Below, one piece after another: positions 56,505 through 64,000 of a DNA stretch of 64,000 nucleotides (within the stretch, counting starts at the first letter, position 1; each line of letters begins with the position of its first letter). Source of the DNA: Comamonas endophytica (GTDB taxonomy: Bacteria > Pseudomonadota > Gammaproteobacteria > Burkholderiales > Burkholderiaceae_C); assembly GCF_023634805.2 (NCBI RefSeq), contig NZ_CP106881.1, forward strand, positions 1,116,001 through 1,180,000. The letters run 5' to 3'. Under the pieces are notes generated by a model, which saw only the letters and a list, made by a program, of their open reading frames with translations, ran no database searches and was not told where the DNA came from. The translations under genes and the position numbers were made by a program.

Positions 56505-57353
56505 ATGGTTGACCGCCGTCCCTGGCTCACCGTCCTGTCCCACCTCGTGATGATCGTGGGCGTGATGATCGTGGCCTTCCCCCTGTACCTGGCCTTCGTG
56601 GCATCCACGCACACCGCGGATGCGATCGTCCAGTCCCCCATGCCGCTGCTGCCCGGCGCGCACCTCTGGGAAAACTACCAGGCCGCGCTGTTCGGCTCGG
56701 GCAAGCTGGGCTCCAACACCAACGTCGTGCACATGATGTGGGTCAGCTTCGTGACCGCCATCGTGATCACCGTGGGCAAGATCGCGATCTCGCTGCTGTC
56801 GGCGTTTGCCATCGTCTACTTCCGCTTCCCGTTCAAGATGCTGTGCTTCTGGGCGATCTTCCTGACGCTGATGCTGCCCGTCGAAGTGCGTATCCTGCCG
56901 ACCTACAAGGTCGTGGCGGAACTCGGCATGCTCAACAGCTACGCCGGCCTGACGCTGCCGCTGATCGCCTCGGCCACCGCCACCTTCCTGTTCCGCCAGT
57001 TCTTCCTGACGGTGCCGGACGAGCTGGTCGAAGCCGCGCGCATCGACGGCGCGGGCCCGATGCGCTTCTTCAAGGACGTGCTGGTGCCGCTGTCCAAGAC
57101 TTCGGTCGCGGCGCTGTTCGTGATCCAGTTCATCTATGGCTGGAACCAGTACCTGTGGCCGCTGCTGATGACCACCAGCGAAGACATGTACCCGGTGGTG
57201 ATCGGCATCAAGCGCATGCTCGCCGGTGGCGAAGCCGCCGTGGACTGGAACATCGTGATGGCCACCGCCATCATCGCCATGCTGCCGCCCGCGGCCGTGG
57301 TGATGCTGATGCAGAAGTGGTTCGTGAAGGGCTTGGTCGATACCGAGAAGTAA
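56505..57353 (+). CDS. ugpE: sn-Glycerol-3-phosphate ABC transporter permease UgpE
   Basis: A 282-residue permease that pairs with UgpA. About six hydrophobic segments are visible, beginning near residues 13-34. The EAA loop reads EAARIDGAGPMRFFKDVLVP. Other family patterns are LPVEVRILPTYKVV and GWNQYLWPLLMTT. It lies between ugpA and ugpC, with 48 nt to ugpC. The ATG at 56505 is preceded by GGAG. Confidence 0.95.
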   Translation: MVDRRPWLTVLSHLVMIVGVMIVAFPLYLAFVASTHTADAIVQSPMPLLPGAHLWENYQAALFGSGKLGSNTNVVHMMWVSFVTAIVITVGKIAISLLSAFAIVYFRFPFKMLCFWAIFLTLMLPVEVRILPTYKVVAELGMLNSYAGLTLPLIASATATFLFRQFFLTVPDELVEAARIDGAGPMRFFKDVLVPLSKTSVAALFVIQFIYGWNQYLWPLLMTTSEDMYPVVIGIKRMLAGGEAAVDWNIVMATAIIAMLPPAAVVMLMQKWFVKGLVDTEK

Positions 57354-57401
57354 GCCCTGCATCCGCACCTCTTGAATCCAACGATCTGAACGAATACTCC
57401 C

Positions 57402-58412
<1,011 letters not shown>

Positions 58413-58424
58413 GCGCTGCCCCGA

Positions 58425-58448
58425 AGAGAGCCCGAGTGGCTCTCTTTT
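58425..58448 (+). terminator. Intrinsic terminator between ugpC and ugpQ
   Basis: GAGAGCC/GGCTCTC stem (58426-58432 with 58438-58444), 5-nt loop, then TTTT. It begins 13 nt after the ugpC stop, so ugpQ may be expressed by read-through. Confidence 0.8.
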
Positions 58449-58480
58449 CACATTCCCTTTTCGTTTTTGATGGATCCGCG

Positions 58481-59236
58481 ATGACCGCCCCCTCGACTCC
58501 CTGGCCCTACCCCCGCTGGATCGCCCACCGCGGCGCCGGAAAGCTCGCCCCCGAGAACACCATGAGCGCCTTCCGCCTGGGCGCGGCGCATGGCTGGCGC
58601 ATGTTCGAATGCGATGCCAAGCTCAGCCGCGATGGCGTGCCTTTCCTGCTGCATGACGCCACGCTGGAGCGCACCACCAACGGCCGCGGCACGGGCGGCG
58701 ACCTGGGCCTGGCGGAGATCGCGCAACTGGACGCGGGCAGCTGGCACTCGCGCGCCTACGCGGGCGAGGCGCTGCCCACGCTCGAGGCCCTGGCGCGCTG
58801 GTGCCTGGCCAACCATTTCTTTCTGAATGTGGAGATCAAGCCCACGCCCGGCCAGGAAGCCGAGACCGGCCGCGTGGTTGCCGAACTGATGAACCGCATC
58901 TGGCCGCGCGATATCGTCCAGCCTTTCTTCACCTCCTTCAAGTCTGCGGCGCTGCAGGCCGCAAAGGAAGCCGCGCCGCATATTCCGCGCGGCCTGCTGG
59001 TCGACAAGCTGGCCGAGGGCGATGCCGACCTGCGCATCGCCCAGGAGCTGGACTGCGTGGCCATGGTCTTCAACCACGCGCTGTGGGATGCCGAACGCGT
59101 CGCGCAGGTGCATGGCCTGGGCATGCGCTGCCTCAGCTACACGGTCAATGACGAATGGGCGGTGCAGCGGCTGCTGGACCTGGGCACGGACGGCATCATC
59201 AGCGACCGCGTGGACCTGTTCAGCGCCGCGGCGTGA
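58481..59236 (+). CDS. ugpQ: Glycerophosphodiester phosphodiesterase
   Basis: A 251-residue cytoplasmic hydrolase that splits glycerophosphodiesters into glycerol-3-phosphate and an alcohol. GDPD motifs: IAHRGAGKLAPENTMSAF (catalytic His and Arg), FECDAKLSRDGVPFLLHDATLERTT (metal-binding Glu/Asp and second His) and VEIKP. There is no signal peptide, matching UgpQ rather than periplasmic GlpQ. It is the last gene of the ugp cluster and uses the diesters imported by UgpBAEC. The start at 58481 follows an ATG-poor, AT-rich leader. Confidence 0.94.
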   Translation: MTAPSTPWPYPRWIAHRGAGKLAPENTMSAFRLGAAHGWRMFECDAKLSRDGVPFLLHDATLERTTNGRGTGGDLGLAEIAQLDAGSWHSRAYAGEALPTLEALARWCLANHFFLNVEIKPTPGQEAETGRVVAELMNRIWPRDIVQPFFTSFKSAALQAAKEAAPHIPRGLLVDKLAEGDADLRIAQELDCVAMVFNHALWDAERVAQVHGLGMRCLSYTVNDEWAVQRLLDLGTDGIISDRVDLFSAAA

Positions 59237-59262
59237 ATGATCTGGTCGCCCTGCTCTCCAAC

Positions 59263-59388
59263 ACCGTTCGTGGTGAGCTTGTCGAACCATGAACGGCCAT
59301 GCCTCCAGACTTGAGCGCAGGCCGTTCATCCTTCGACGGGGCCGCCCAGGCAAGCTCAGGACGAACGGATGGAACCGTGGTGAGCTTG
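59263..59388. repeat. Dispersed repeat, copy R7 (rearranged arms)
   Basis: A reverse-orientation arm (59263-59299, CCGTTCGTGGTGAGCTTGTC) precedes a forward arm (59311-59368). The forward arm runs from TTGAGCGCAGGCCGTTCATC to CAAGCTCAGGACGAACGG. A third partial arm follows (CCGTGGTGAGCTTGGC). The forward arm carries a GC-rich insertion after CTTCGAC, as in copy R4. It lies between ugpQ and a small membrane protein gene. Confidence 0.82.
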
Positions 59389-59414
59389 GCAAATCGCCAC
59401 CCCCTAAGGAAAAC

Positions 59415-59657
59415 ATGCGCACGGCCTCGGTGATCCTGTCGTTGCTGACCTTCCCGCTGCTGTGGCTGATGCTGCCCGCGCTGGTGTTTCCGCCCGCGGC
59501 CTTCGTGCTGGGCCTCAAGGGCTACCGGCGCGCCAGGGCGCGCGCGGGCTGGAACTGGCACCTGCCGCAGCAGCTGCTCAATGCCCTGCCGATGGTCCTG
59601 GCCCTGGTGGTCGGCGCGCTGGCCTGGTACATGATACTCACCGGCTACAAGGCCTGA
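59415..59657 (+). CDS. Small hypothetical membrane protein
   Basis: An 80-residue protein with two hydrophobic segments (residues about 5-33 and 55-76) joined by a basic, Trp-containing loop (KGYRRARARAGWNWH). AAGGA precedes the ATG at the expected distance, and codon use is like that of neighbouring genes, so it is probably real. I do not recognise a family. It converges on the next small membrane-protein gene, with 7 nt between the stops. Confidence 0.7.
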   Translation: MRTASVILSLLTFPLLWLMLPALVFPPAAFVLGLKGYRRARARAGWNWHLPQQLLNALPMVLALVVGALAWYMILTGYKA

Positions 59658-59664
59658 GCGGGGC

Positions 59665-59943
59665 TCAGCGGCGCCAGCCGCCCGCAAGCACCCACTGGCA
59701 GGCGGCGCATGCCAGCACCAGCGCGGCATAGGTCGCCAGCTTGCCATCGCGCTCGAACCAGACCAGCCCGGCCAGCAGCACGCCGCAGCCCACGGCGAAA
59801 TTGATGGCCACCTGCACCCACCAGCCCGTCAGATGTCCCGCTCCAGGAGAGACGAGGCGGCCCGCCGCGGCCAGTCCCAGTGCCAGCACCAAGGCGGGAG
59901 CGGCGAAGTTCAGCAGATGCGCAAGCGCGGCGCTAAAACCCAT
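59665..59943 (-). CDS. Small hypothetical membrane protein
   Basis: A 92-residue protein with about three hydrophobic segments (residues about 8-29, 40-57 and 66-86) and a short basic end (GGWRR). I place the start at the ATG at 59943; a TTG six codons upstream is possible. No family is recognised. It is divergent from hemA and the spacer between them (73 nt) contains the hemA promoter. Confidence 0.65.
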   Translation of the reverse strand: MGFSAALAHLLNFAAPALVLALGLAAAGRLVSPGAGHLTGWWVQVAINFAVGCGVLLAGLVWFERDGKLATYAALVLACAACQWVLAGGWRR

Positions 59944-59979
59944 ATCAATAATTCCAATCAAGGCTTATGCCGGCAGAGG

Positions 59980-60008
59980 ATGCCAAGCTGGCGCATAAAT
60001 TTTATAAT
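59980..60008 (+). promoter_or_regulatory. hemA promoter candidate
   Basis: A perfect -10 TATAAT (60003-60008) lies 8 nt before the hemA ATG, with a weak -35 (ATGCCA, 59980-59985) 17 nt further upstream. Transcription would begin at or within about two bases of the start codon. Confidence 0.6.
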
Positions 60009-60016
60009 GCAGGTCT

Positions 60017-61318
60017 ATGGCAGTCTGGGCTCTAGGCATCAACCACCACACGGCTCCGCTTGATTTGCGGGGTCGTTTTGCGTTTGCGCTCGACCAGATC
60101 GCGCCGACGCTGCAGGGCCTGCGCCAGTCGCTGGCCGGCGGCGGCCGGCACCAGGGCGTGGAAACCGCGATCCTTTCGACCTGCAACCGCACCGAGATCT
60201 ATTGCGCCGCCGACACCCCGGCGCTCGGCCATACGCTCGACTGGCTGGCGCGCAGCGGCGGCGTGAGCCCCGAGGTGCTGCGCTCGCACTCCTACCAGCT
60301 GGAAGAAGGTCTGGCCGCGCGCCATGCCTTCCGCGTCGCCAGCGGGCTCGACTCCATGGTGCTGGGCGAGGCGCAGATCCTCGGCCAGATGAAGAATGCG
60401 GTGCGCGCGGCCGAAACCGCGGGCGCCCTGGGCACCACGCTCAACCAGCTGTTCCAGCGCAGCTTTGCCGTGGCCAAGGAAGTGCGCAGCTCGACCGAGA
60501 TCGGCGAGCACAGCATCAGCATGGCCGCCGCCGCAGTGCGCCTGGCCGGCCAGCTGTTCGAAGACCTGGGCAGGATCCGCATCCTGTTCGTCGGCGCGGG
60601 CGAAATGATCGAGCTGGCCGCCACGCACTTCGCGGCGAAGAATCCGCAGCACATCACCATCGCCAACCGCACCATCGAGCGCGGCGAGAAGCTCGCCGCG
60701 CGCTTCGGCGCCGAGGTCATGCGCCTGGCGGAGCTGCCCGACCACCTGCACGAATACGACGCGGTCATCAGCTGCACGGCCTCGAGCCTGCCGATCATCG
60801 GCCTGGGCGCGGTCGAGAGCGCGCTGAAGAAGCGCAAGCACCGCCCGATGTTCATGGTCGACCTGGCCGTGCCGCGCGACATCGAGCCCGAGGTCAAGGC
60901 GCTGCGCGACGTCTATCTCTACACCGTCGACGACCTCGCGCATGTGGTGCAGACCGCGCAGGCCCACCGCCAGGCCGCCGTGGCCCAGGCCGAGGCCATC
61001 ATCGACAGCGGCGTGCAGAGCTTCCTGCACTGGATGGACCAGCGCAGCCCGCAGGGCGGCGTGGTGCCGCTGATCCAGCAGCTGCACGAGCAGACCGACG
61101 TGTGGCGCGCGGCCGAGATCGCGCGCGCACGCAAGCGCCTGGCCAAGGGCGAGGACGTCGACGCCGTGCTCGAGGCCCTGTCGCGGGGCCTCACGCAGAA
61201 GATGCTGCACGGCACCATGGCCGAGCTGCATTCGGGCGACCCCGAGCAGCGCGCCCAGACCGTGCAGACCGTCTCGCGCCTGTTCCTGCGCTCGCAGGGC
61301 CACAAGAACGCGCTCTAG
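60017..61318 (+). CDS. hemA: Glutamyl-tRNA reductase
   Basis: A 433-residue enzyme that reduces glutamyl-tRNA to glutamate-1-semialdehyde, the first committed step of C5-pathway heme synthesis. Motifs: [13 protein letters not shown] at the N-terminus, the catalytic Cys in [10 protein letters not shown] (near residue 57), [16 protein letters not shown], and a Rossmann NADPH site in [11 protein letters not shown] helical dimerisation tail follows. Its promoter implies a nearly leaderless mRNA. The hemA-prfA-prmC order is widely conserved. Confidence 0.97.
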   Translation: MAVWALGINHHTAPLDLRGRFAFALDQIAPTLQGLRQSLAGGGRHQGVETAILSTCNRTEIYCAADTPALGHTLDWLARSGGVSPEVLRSHSYQLEEGLAARHAFRVASGLDSMVLGEAQILGQMKNAVRAAETAGALGTTLNQLFQRSFAVAKEVRSSTEIGEHSISMAAAAVRLAGQLFEDLGRIRILFVGAGEMIELAATHFAAKNPQHITIANRTIERGEKLAARFGAEVMRLAELPDHLHEYDAVISCTASSLPIIGLGAVESALKKRKHRPMFMVDLAVPRDIEPEVKALRDVYLYTVDDLAHVVQTAQAHRQAAVAQAEAIIDSGVQSFLHWMDQRSPQGGVVPLIQQLHEQTDVWRAAEIARARKRLAKGEDVDAVLEALSRGLTQKMLHGTMAELHSGDPEQRAQTVQTVSRLFLRSQGHKNAL

Positions 61319-61409
61319 CGACGCGGCTTGCCTGGCGCGCCTGCTGCGTGCCTTCCTCGCCTTCGCTTTCTCTCCAGCTATGCCCGCATAGCGCAACCGC
61401 TTCCCTCCC

Positions 61410-62492
61410 ATGCAACCATTTCTGCGCAGCCAGCTGCAACGTTTCGCCCAGCGCCTCGAGGAGCTCGACTTCCTGCTGTCGCGCGAGGACATCATGGGCG
61501 ACATGGCCCAGTACCGCAAGATCTCGCGCGAGCATGCCGAGGTGACGGCCGTCGCCGGGCGCTATGCGCGCTTCGTGCAGCGCGAAGCCGATCTGGCCGA
61601 GGCGCAGGCCATGCAGGACGACCCCGAGATGGCCGAGATGGCGCAGGAGGAAATCGCCAGCGCCACGGCCGAGCTGGCGCAGCTCGAGGACGAGCTGCAG
61701 CGGCTGCTGCTGCCCAAGGACCCCGACGACGAACGCGATGCCTACCTGGAAATCCGCGCCGGCACGGGCGGCGACGAGTCTGCGCTGTTTGCCGCGGACC
61801 TGGCGCGCATGTACACGCGCTACTGCGAAAGCGTGGGCTGGAAGGTCGAGGTCATGAGCGCCAGCGACAACGAGGTCGGCGGATACAAGGAAATCGTGCT
61901 GCATGTCTCGGGCGACCAGGTCTACGGCAAGCTGCGCTTCGAATCGGGCGGCCACCGCGTGCAGCGCGTGCCGGCCACCGAGACCCAGGGCCGCATCCAC
62001 ACCAGCGCCTGCACCGTCGCCGTCATGCCCGAGCCCGACGAGGCCCAGGCCGTCACGCTGAACCCGGCCGACCTGCGCATCGACACCTTCCGCGCCAGCG
62101 GCGCCGGCGGCCAGCACATCAACAAGACCGACTCCGCGGTGCGTGTGGTCCACCTGCCCACGGGCATCGTCGCCGAATGCCAGGACGGCCGCAGCCAGCA
62201 CGCCAACAAGGCCAAGGCGCTGCAGGTGCTGCAGGCGCGCATCCAGGAAAAGGAGCGCAGCGAGCGCGCCGCCAAGGAAGCCGCCCAGCGCAAGGGACTG
62301 ATCGGCAGCGGCGACCGCTCCGACCGCATCCGCACCTACAACTTCCCCCAGGGCCGGCTCACCGACCACCGCATCAACCTCACGCTCTACAAACTGCTGT
62401 ATGTGATGGAAGGCGACCTGGGCGACGTCATCCAGGCGCTGCAGCATGCGCGCGAGGCGGAGCAGCTGGCAGAGCTGGAGGTCAACGCTTGA
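61410..62492 (+). CDS. prfA: Peptide chain release factor 1
   Basis: A 360-residue factor that ends translation at UAA and UAG. Residues about 230-235 carry the catalytic GGQ in [16 protein letters not shown]. The codon-recognition region lies near [17 protein letters not shown]. The length is standard for RF1. Its stop codon overlaps the TTG start of prmC, whose product methylates the Gln of GGQ, a direct functional pair. Confidence 0.97.
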   Translation: MQPFLRSQLQRFAQRLEELDFLLSREDIMGDMAQYRKISREHAEVTAVAGRYARFVQREADLAEAQAMQDDPEMAEMAQEEIASATAELAQLEDELQRLLLPKDPDDERDAYLEIRAGTGGDESALFAADLARMYTRYCESVGWKVEVMSASDNEVGGYKEIVLHVSGDQVYGKLRFESGGHRVQRVPATETQGRIHTSACTVAVMPEPDEAQAVTLNPADLRIDTFRASGAGGQHINKTDSAVRVVHLPTGIVAECQDGRSQHANKAKALQVLQARIQEKERSERAAKEAAQRKGLIGSGDRSDRIRTYNFPQGRLTDHRINLTLYKLLYVMEGDLGDVIQALQHAREAEQLAELEVNA

Positions 62493-63331
62493 GCACGCTG
62501 CAGCAGGCCCTGCAGCAGGCGCGCGAAGCGGGCCTCGAGCGCATCGACGCGCAACTGCTGCTGCTGCATGCGCTGGGCCGGCCCGATGCCGGCCGCGCCT
62601 GGCTCTTGACGCACGACACCGACATGCTCCCACCCGCGCAGCAGCAGGCCTTTGACGCACTCTGCGCGCGCCGCCTCGCGGGCGAGCCCGTGGCCTATCT
62701 CACGGGGCGCAAGGAGTTCTACGGCCTGGCGCTGCAGGTCGATGCGCGCGTGCTCGACCCGCGCCCCGACACCGAGACGCTGGTCGACTGGGCGCTGGAA
62801 GTGCTGGCCGACCGGCCCGCACCGCGCATTGCCGATCTGGGCACGGGCAGCGGCGCCATCGCGCTGGCGCTGCAGCACCAGCGCCCCGATGCCGAGGTGT
62901 GGGCTGTGGATGCCAGCGCCGACGCGCTGGCCGTCGCCGAAGCCAACGCGCGGCAGCTGGGCCTGGCGGTACAGTTTGCCCAGGGCTCATGGCTGCAGGC
63001 CGTCGCGCCCGGACAGGTATTCGACGCGATCGTCACCAACCCCCCTTATATTGCAGCCGACGATCCCCATCTTCTCAGCCTGACGCATGAACCGCTGTCG
63101 GCGCTGGCCAGCGGCAGCGATGGCCTGGATGACATCCGTGCGATCATTGACCAGGCACCGGTACATCTCGCGCCCGGGGGCTGGCTGCTGATCGAGCATG
63201 GCTGGGACCAGGCGCCCGCGGTGCAGGAACTGCTGGCTCGCGCGGGCTTTGCGCAGGTGCAAAGCCGCAACGATCTGGCGGGCATTGCCCGTTGCACGGG
63301 CGGGTGCATGATGGAATCGCGCAGACAGTGA
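62489..63331 (+). CDS. prmC: Release factor glutamine methyltransferase
   Basis: A 280-residue SAM-dependent enzyme that methylates the GGQ glutamine of release factors 1 and 2. Motifs: [13 protein letters not shown] (N-terminal substrate domain), [13 protein letters not shown] (SAM site) and TNPPYI (catalytic NPPY). The start is TTG within TTGA, overlapping the prfA stop. No better start exists before the conserved region, and RF1/PrmC coupling is common. The length matches the family. Confidence 0.95.
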   Translation: MSTLQQALQQAREAGLERIDAQLLLLHALGRPDAGRAWLLTHDTDMLPPAQQQAFDALCARRLAGEPVAYLTGRKEFYGLALQVDARVLDPRPDTETLVDWALEVLADRPAPRIADLGTGSGAIALALQHQRPDAEVWAVDASADALAVAEANARQLGLAVQFAQGSWLQAVAPGQVFDAIVTNPPYIAADDPHLLSLTHEPLSALASGSDGLDDIRAIIDQAPVHLAPGGWLLIEHGWDQAPAVQELLARAGFAQVQSRNDLAGIARCTGGCMMESRRQ

Positions 63332-63386
63332 AATAATCCCGGGCGTATCCCGCCGCACGCGCGGCCGCCCTCTTTAGGAGCCAGAC

Positions 63387-63710
63387 ATGAGCAATACCCA
63401 CCAACGCATCGACGAACTCGTCAAGAACAACGACATCCTGCTGTTCATGAAGGGCAACGCCAGTTTCCCCCAGTGCGGCTTTTCCGGCCGCGCGCTGCAG
63501 ATCCTCAAGGCCTGCGGCGTGGACACCAAGACCATTGCCACCGTCAACGTCCTGGAAGACCAGGAGATCCGCCAGAGCATCAAGGAATACAGCCAGTGGC
63601 CGACCATTCCCCAGCTCTACGTCAAGGGCGAATTCATTGGCGGCTCCGACATCATGATGGAGATGTACGAATCCGGCGAGCTGCAGCAGCTCCTGGACAA
63701 CAAGGCTTGA
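63387..63710 (+). CDS. grxD: Monothiol glutaredoxin, Grx4 type
   Basis: A 107-residue CGFS-type glutaredoxin. The active site is FPQCGFSGRA near residue 30, and WPTIPQLYVKGEFIGGSDIMM completes the glutathione-binding groove. Such proteins bind and transfer [2Fe-2S] clusters rather than reduce disulfides. AGGAG precedes the ATG. It follows prmC by 55 nt and has its own terminator. Confidence 0.97.
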   Translation: MSNTHQRIDELVKNNDILLFMKGNASFPQCGFSGRALQILKACGVDTKTIATVNVLEDQEIRQSIKEYSQWPTIPQLYVKGEFIGGSDIMMEMYESGELQQLLDNKA

Positions 63711-63731
63711 ACCCGGCCCTGCCCCATCCAG

Positions 63732-63751
63732 CCGCCTTCGGGCGGTTTTTT
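63732..63751 (+). terminator. Intrinsic terminator after grxD
   Basis: CCGCC-TTCG-GGCGG hairpin with a UUCG-type tetraloop, followed by six T. It begins 21 nt after the grxD stop. Confidence 0.9.
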
Positions 63752-63840
63752 GTTGTCCACGGCACGCATCGCCCTCCCGGCACCAGCCGCTTTTATGATG
63801 CAATGTCAGGCATGTTCCCTACGCGAGTCACCGACTGCCT

Positions 63841-64000
63841 ATGAGCGTGTCCCAAAGCCTGCTGACCATTGCCGCGCTGATTGCCCTGAGCGCCTTTTTC
63901 TCGATGGCCGAGATCTCGTTGGCGGCCTCGCGGCGCCTGCGGCTCCGACAGCTGGCCGACGAGGGCGATGGCCGGGCCGAGCCGGTGATGCGCATGCAGG
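63841..64000 (+). CDS. CNNM/hemolysin family (CorC-like) membrane protein, 5' end only
   Basis: Only the first 53 residues lie in the window. A hydrophobic segment (residues about 7-22) is followed by FFSMAEISLAASRRLRLRQLADEGD, the start of the CNNM (DUF21) transmembrane domain; its key residues are S, E and the basic run. Full-length relatives add a CBS pair and a CorC_HlyC domain and are linked to magnesium or cobalt export. The gene continues beyond the right edge. Confidence 0.85.
   Translation, partial: MSVSQSLLTIAALIALSAFFSMAEISLAASRRLRLRQLADEGDGRAEPVMRMQ

Overview
The window is a chromosomal segment of a high-GC betaproteobacterium, most likely a member of the Comamonadaceae (Burkholderiales; Acidovorax/Comamonas/Delftia-like). 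This rests on gene content and order: mutM-TPR-lolB-ispE-tRNA-Gln-prs-rplY-pth, DUF971-ubiE-Tim44-ubiJ-ubiB, hrcA/nadK-recN-rapZ and hemA-prfA-prmC-grxD. It is almost entirely housekeeping DNA. I see no rRNA, prophage, insertion sequence or CRISPR array. There are 65 complete protein genes, one partial gene at the right edge and three tRNA genes.

Layout. 0-6.4 kb: a chemoreceptor, an M50 protease, trpS, tRNA-Arg and a CYTH/CHAD protein. 5.4-11.2 kb is the most unusual part. A radical SAM/DUF4130 gene pair sits behind a perfect SOS (LexA) box. Facing away from it are a ThuA-like lipoprotein and a lipoprotein PQQ dehydrogenase with a C-terminal cupredoxin-like domain. 11.4-17 kb: an iron-containing redox enzyme, a tandem HD-GYP protein, DUF4142, peroxiredoxin, an SDR and serA. 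17.9-24.5 kb: a CAU tRNA, hrcA, nadK-recN-rapZ, mutY and mutM. 24.7-31.1 kb: outer-membrane assembly (TPR protein, LolB), isoprenoid and nucleotide synthesis (ispE, prs), translation (rplY, pth) and a ferredoxin. 31.3-36.6 kb: a complete Opp/Dpp-type ABC importer. 36.6-42.8 kb: a LysE exporter, folE with a BLUF photoreceptor gene, an EEP hydrolase, nudB, aspS, DUF502 and an FmdB-type protein. 42.9-53.6 kb: a sodium:solute symporter, the ubiquinone genes ubiB/ubiJ/ubiE, a HIT protein and a fused GlcD-GlcF-like oxidoreductase. 54-59.2 kb: the ugpB-A-E-C-Q glycerol-3-phosphate uptake operon. 60-63.7 kb: hemA-prfA-prmC-grxD, then the start of a CNNM/hemolysin-family gene.

How the genes work together. 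FolE makes dihydroneopterin triphosphate and NudB removes its pyrophosphate, so two folate steps lie 1 kb apart. UgpB/A/E/C import glycerol-3-phosphate and its diesters, and UgpQ hydrolyses the diesters. UbiE, UbiJ and UbiB serve ubiquinone synthesis. RecN, MutY, MutM and the SOS-box pair serve DNA repair.

The spacers carry a dispersed repeat family of about 40 nt, usually as inverted pairs, at seven places. One copy contains a 46-bp tandem array. The best candidates for something undescribed are the ThuA/PQQ-cupredoxin lipoprotein pair, the SOS-controlled radical SAM pair with its LexA box over the start codon, the folE-BLUF operon and the repeat family.
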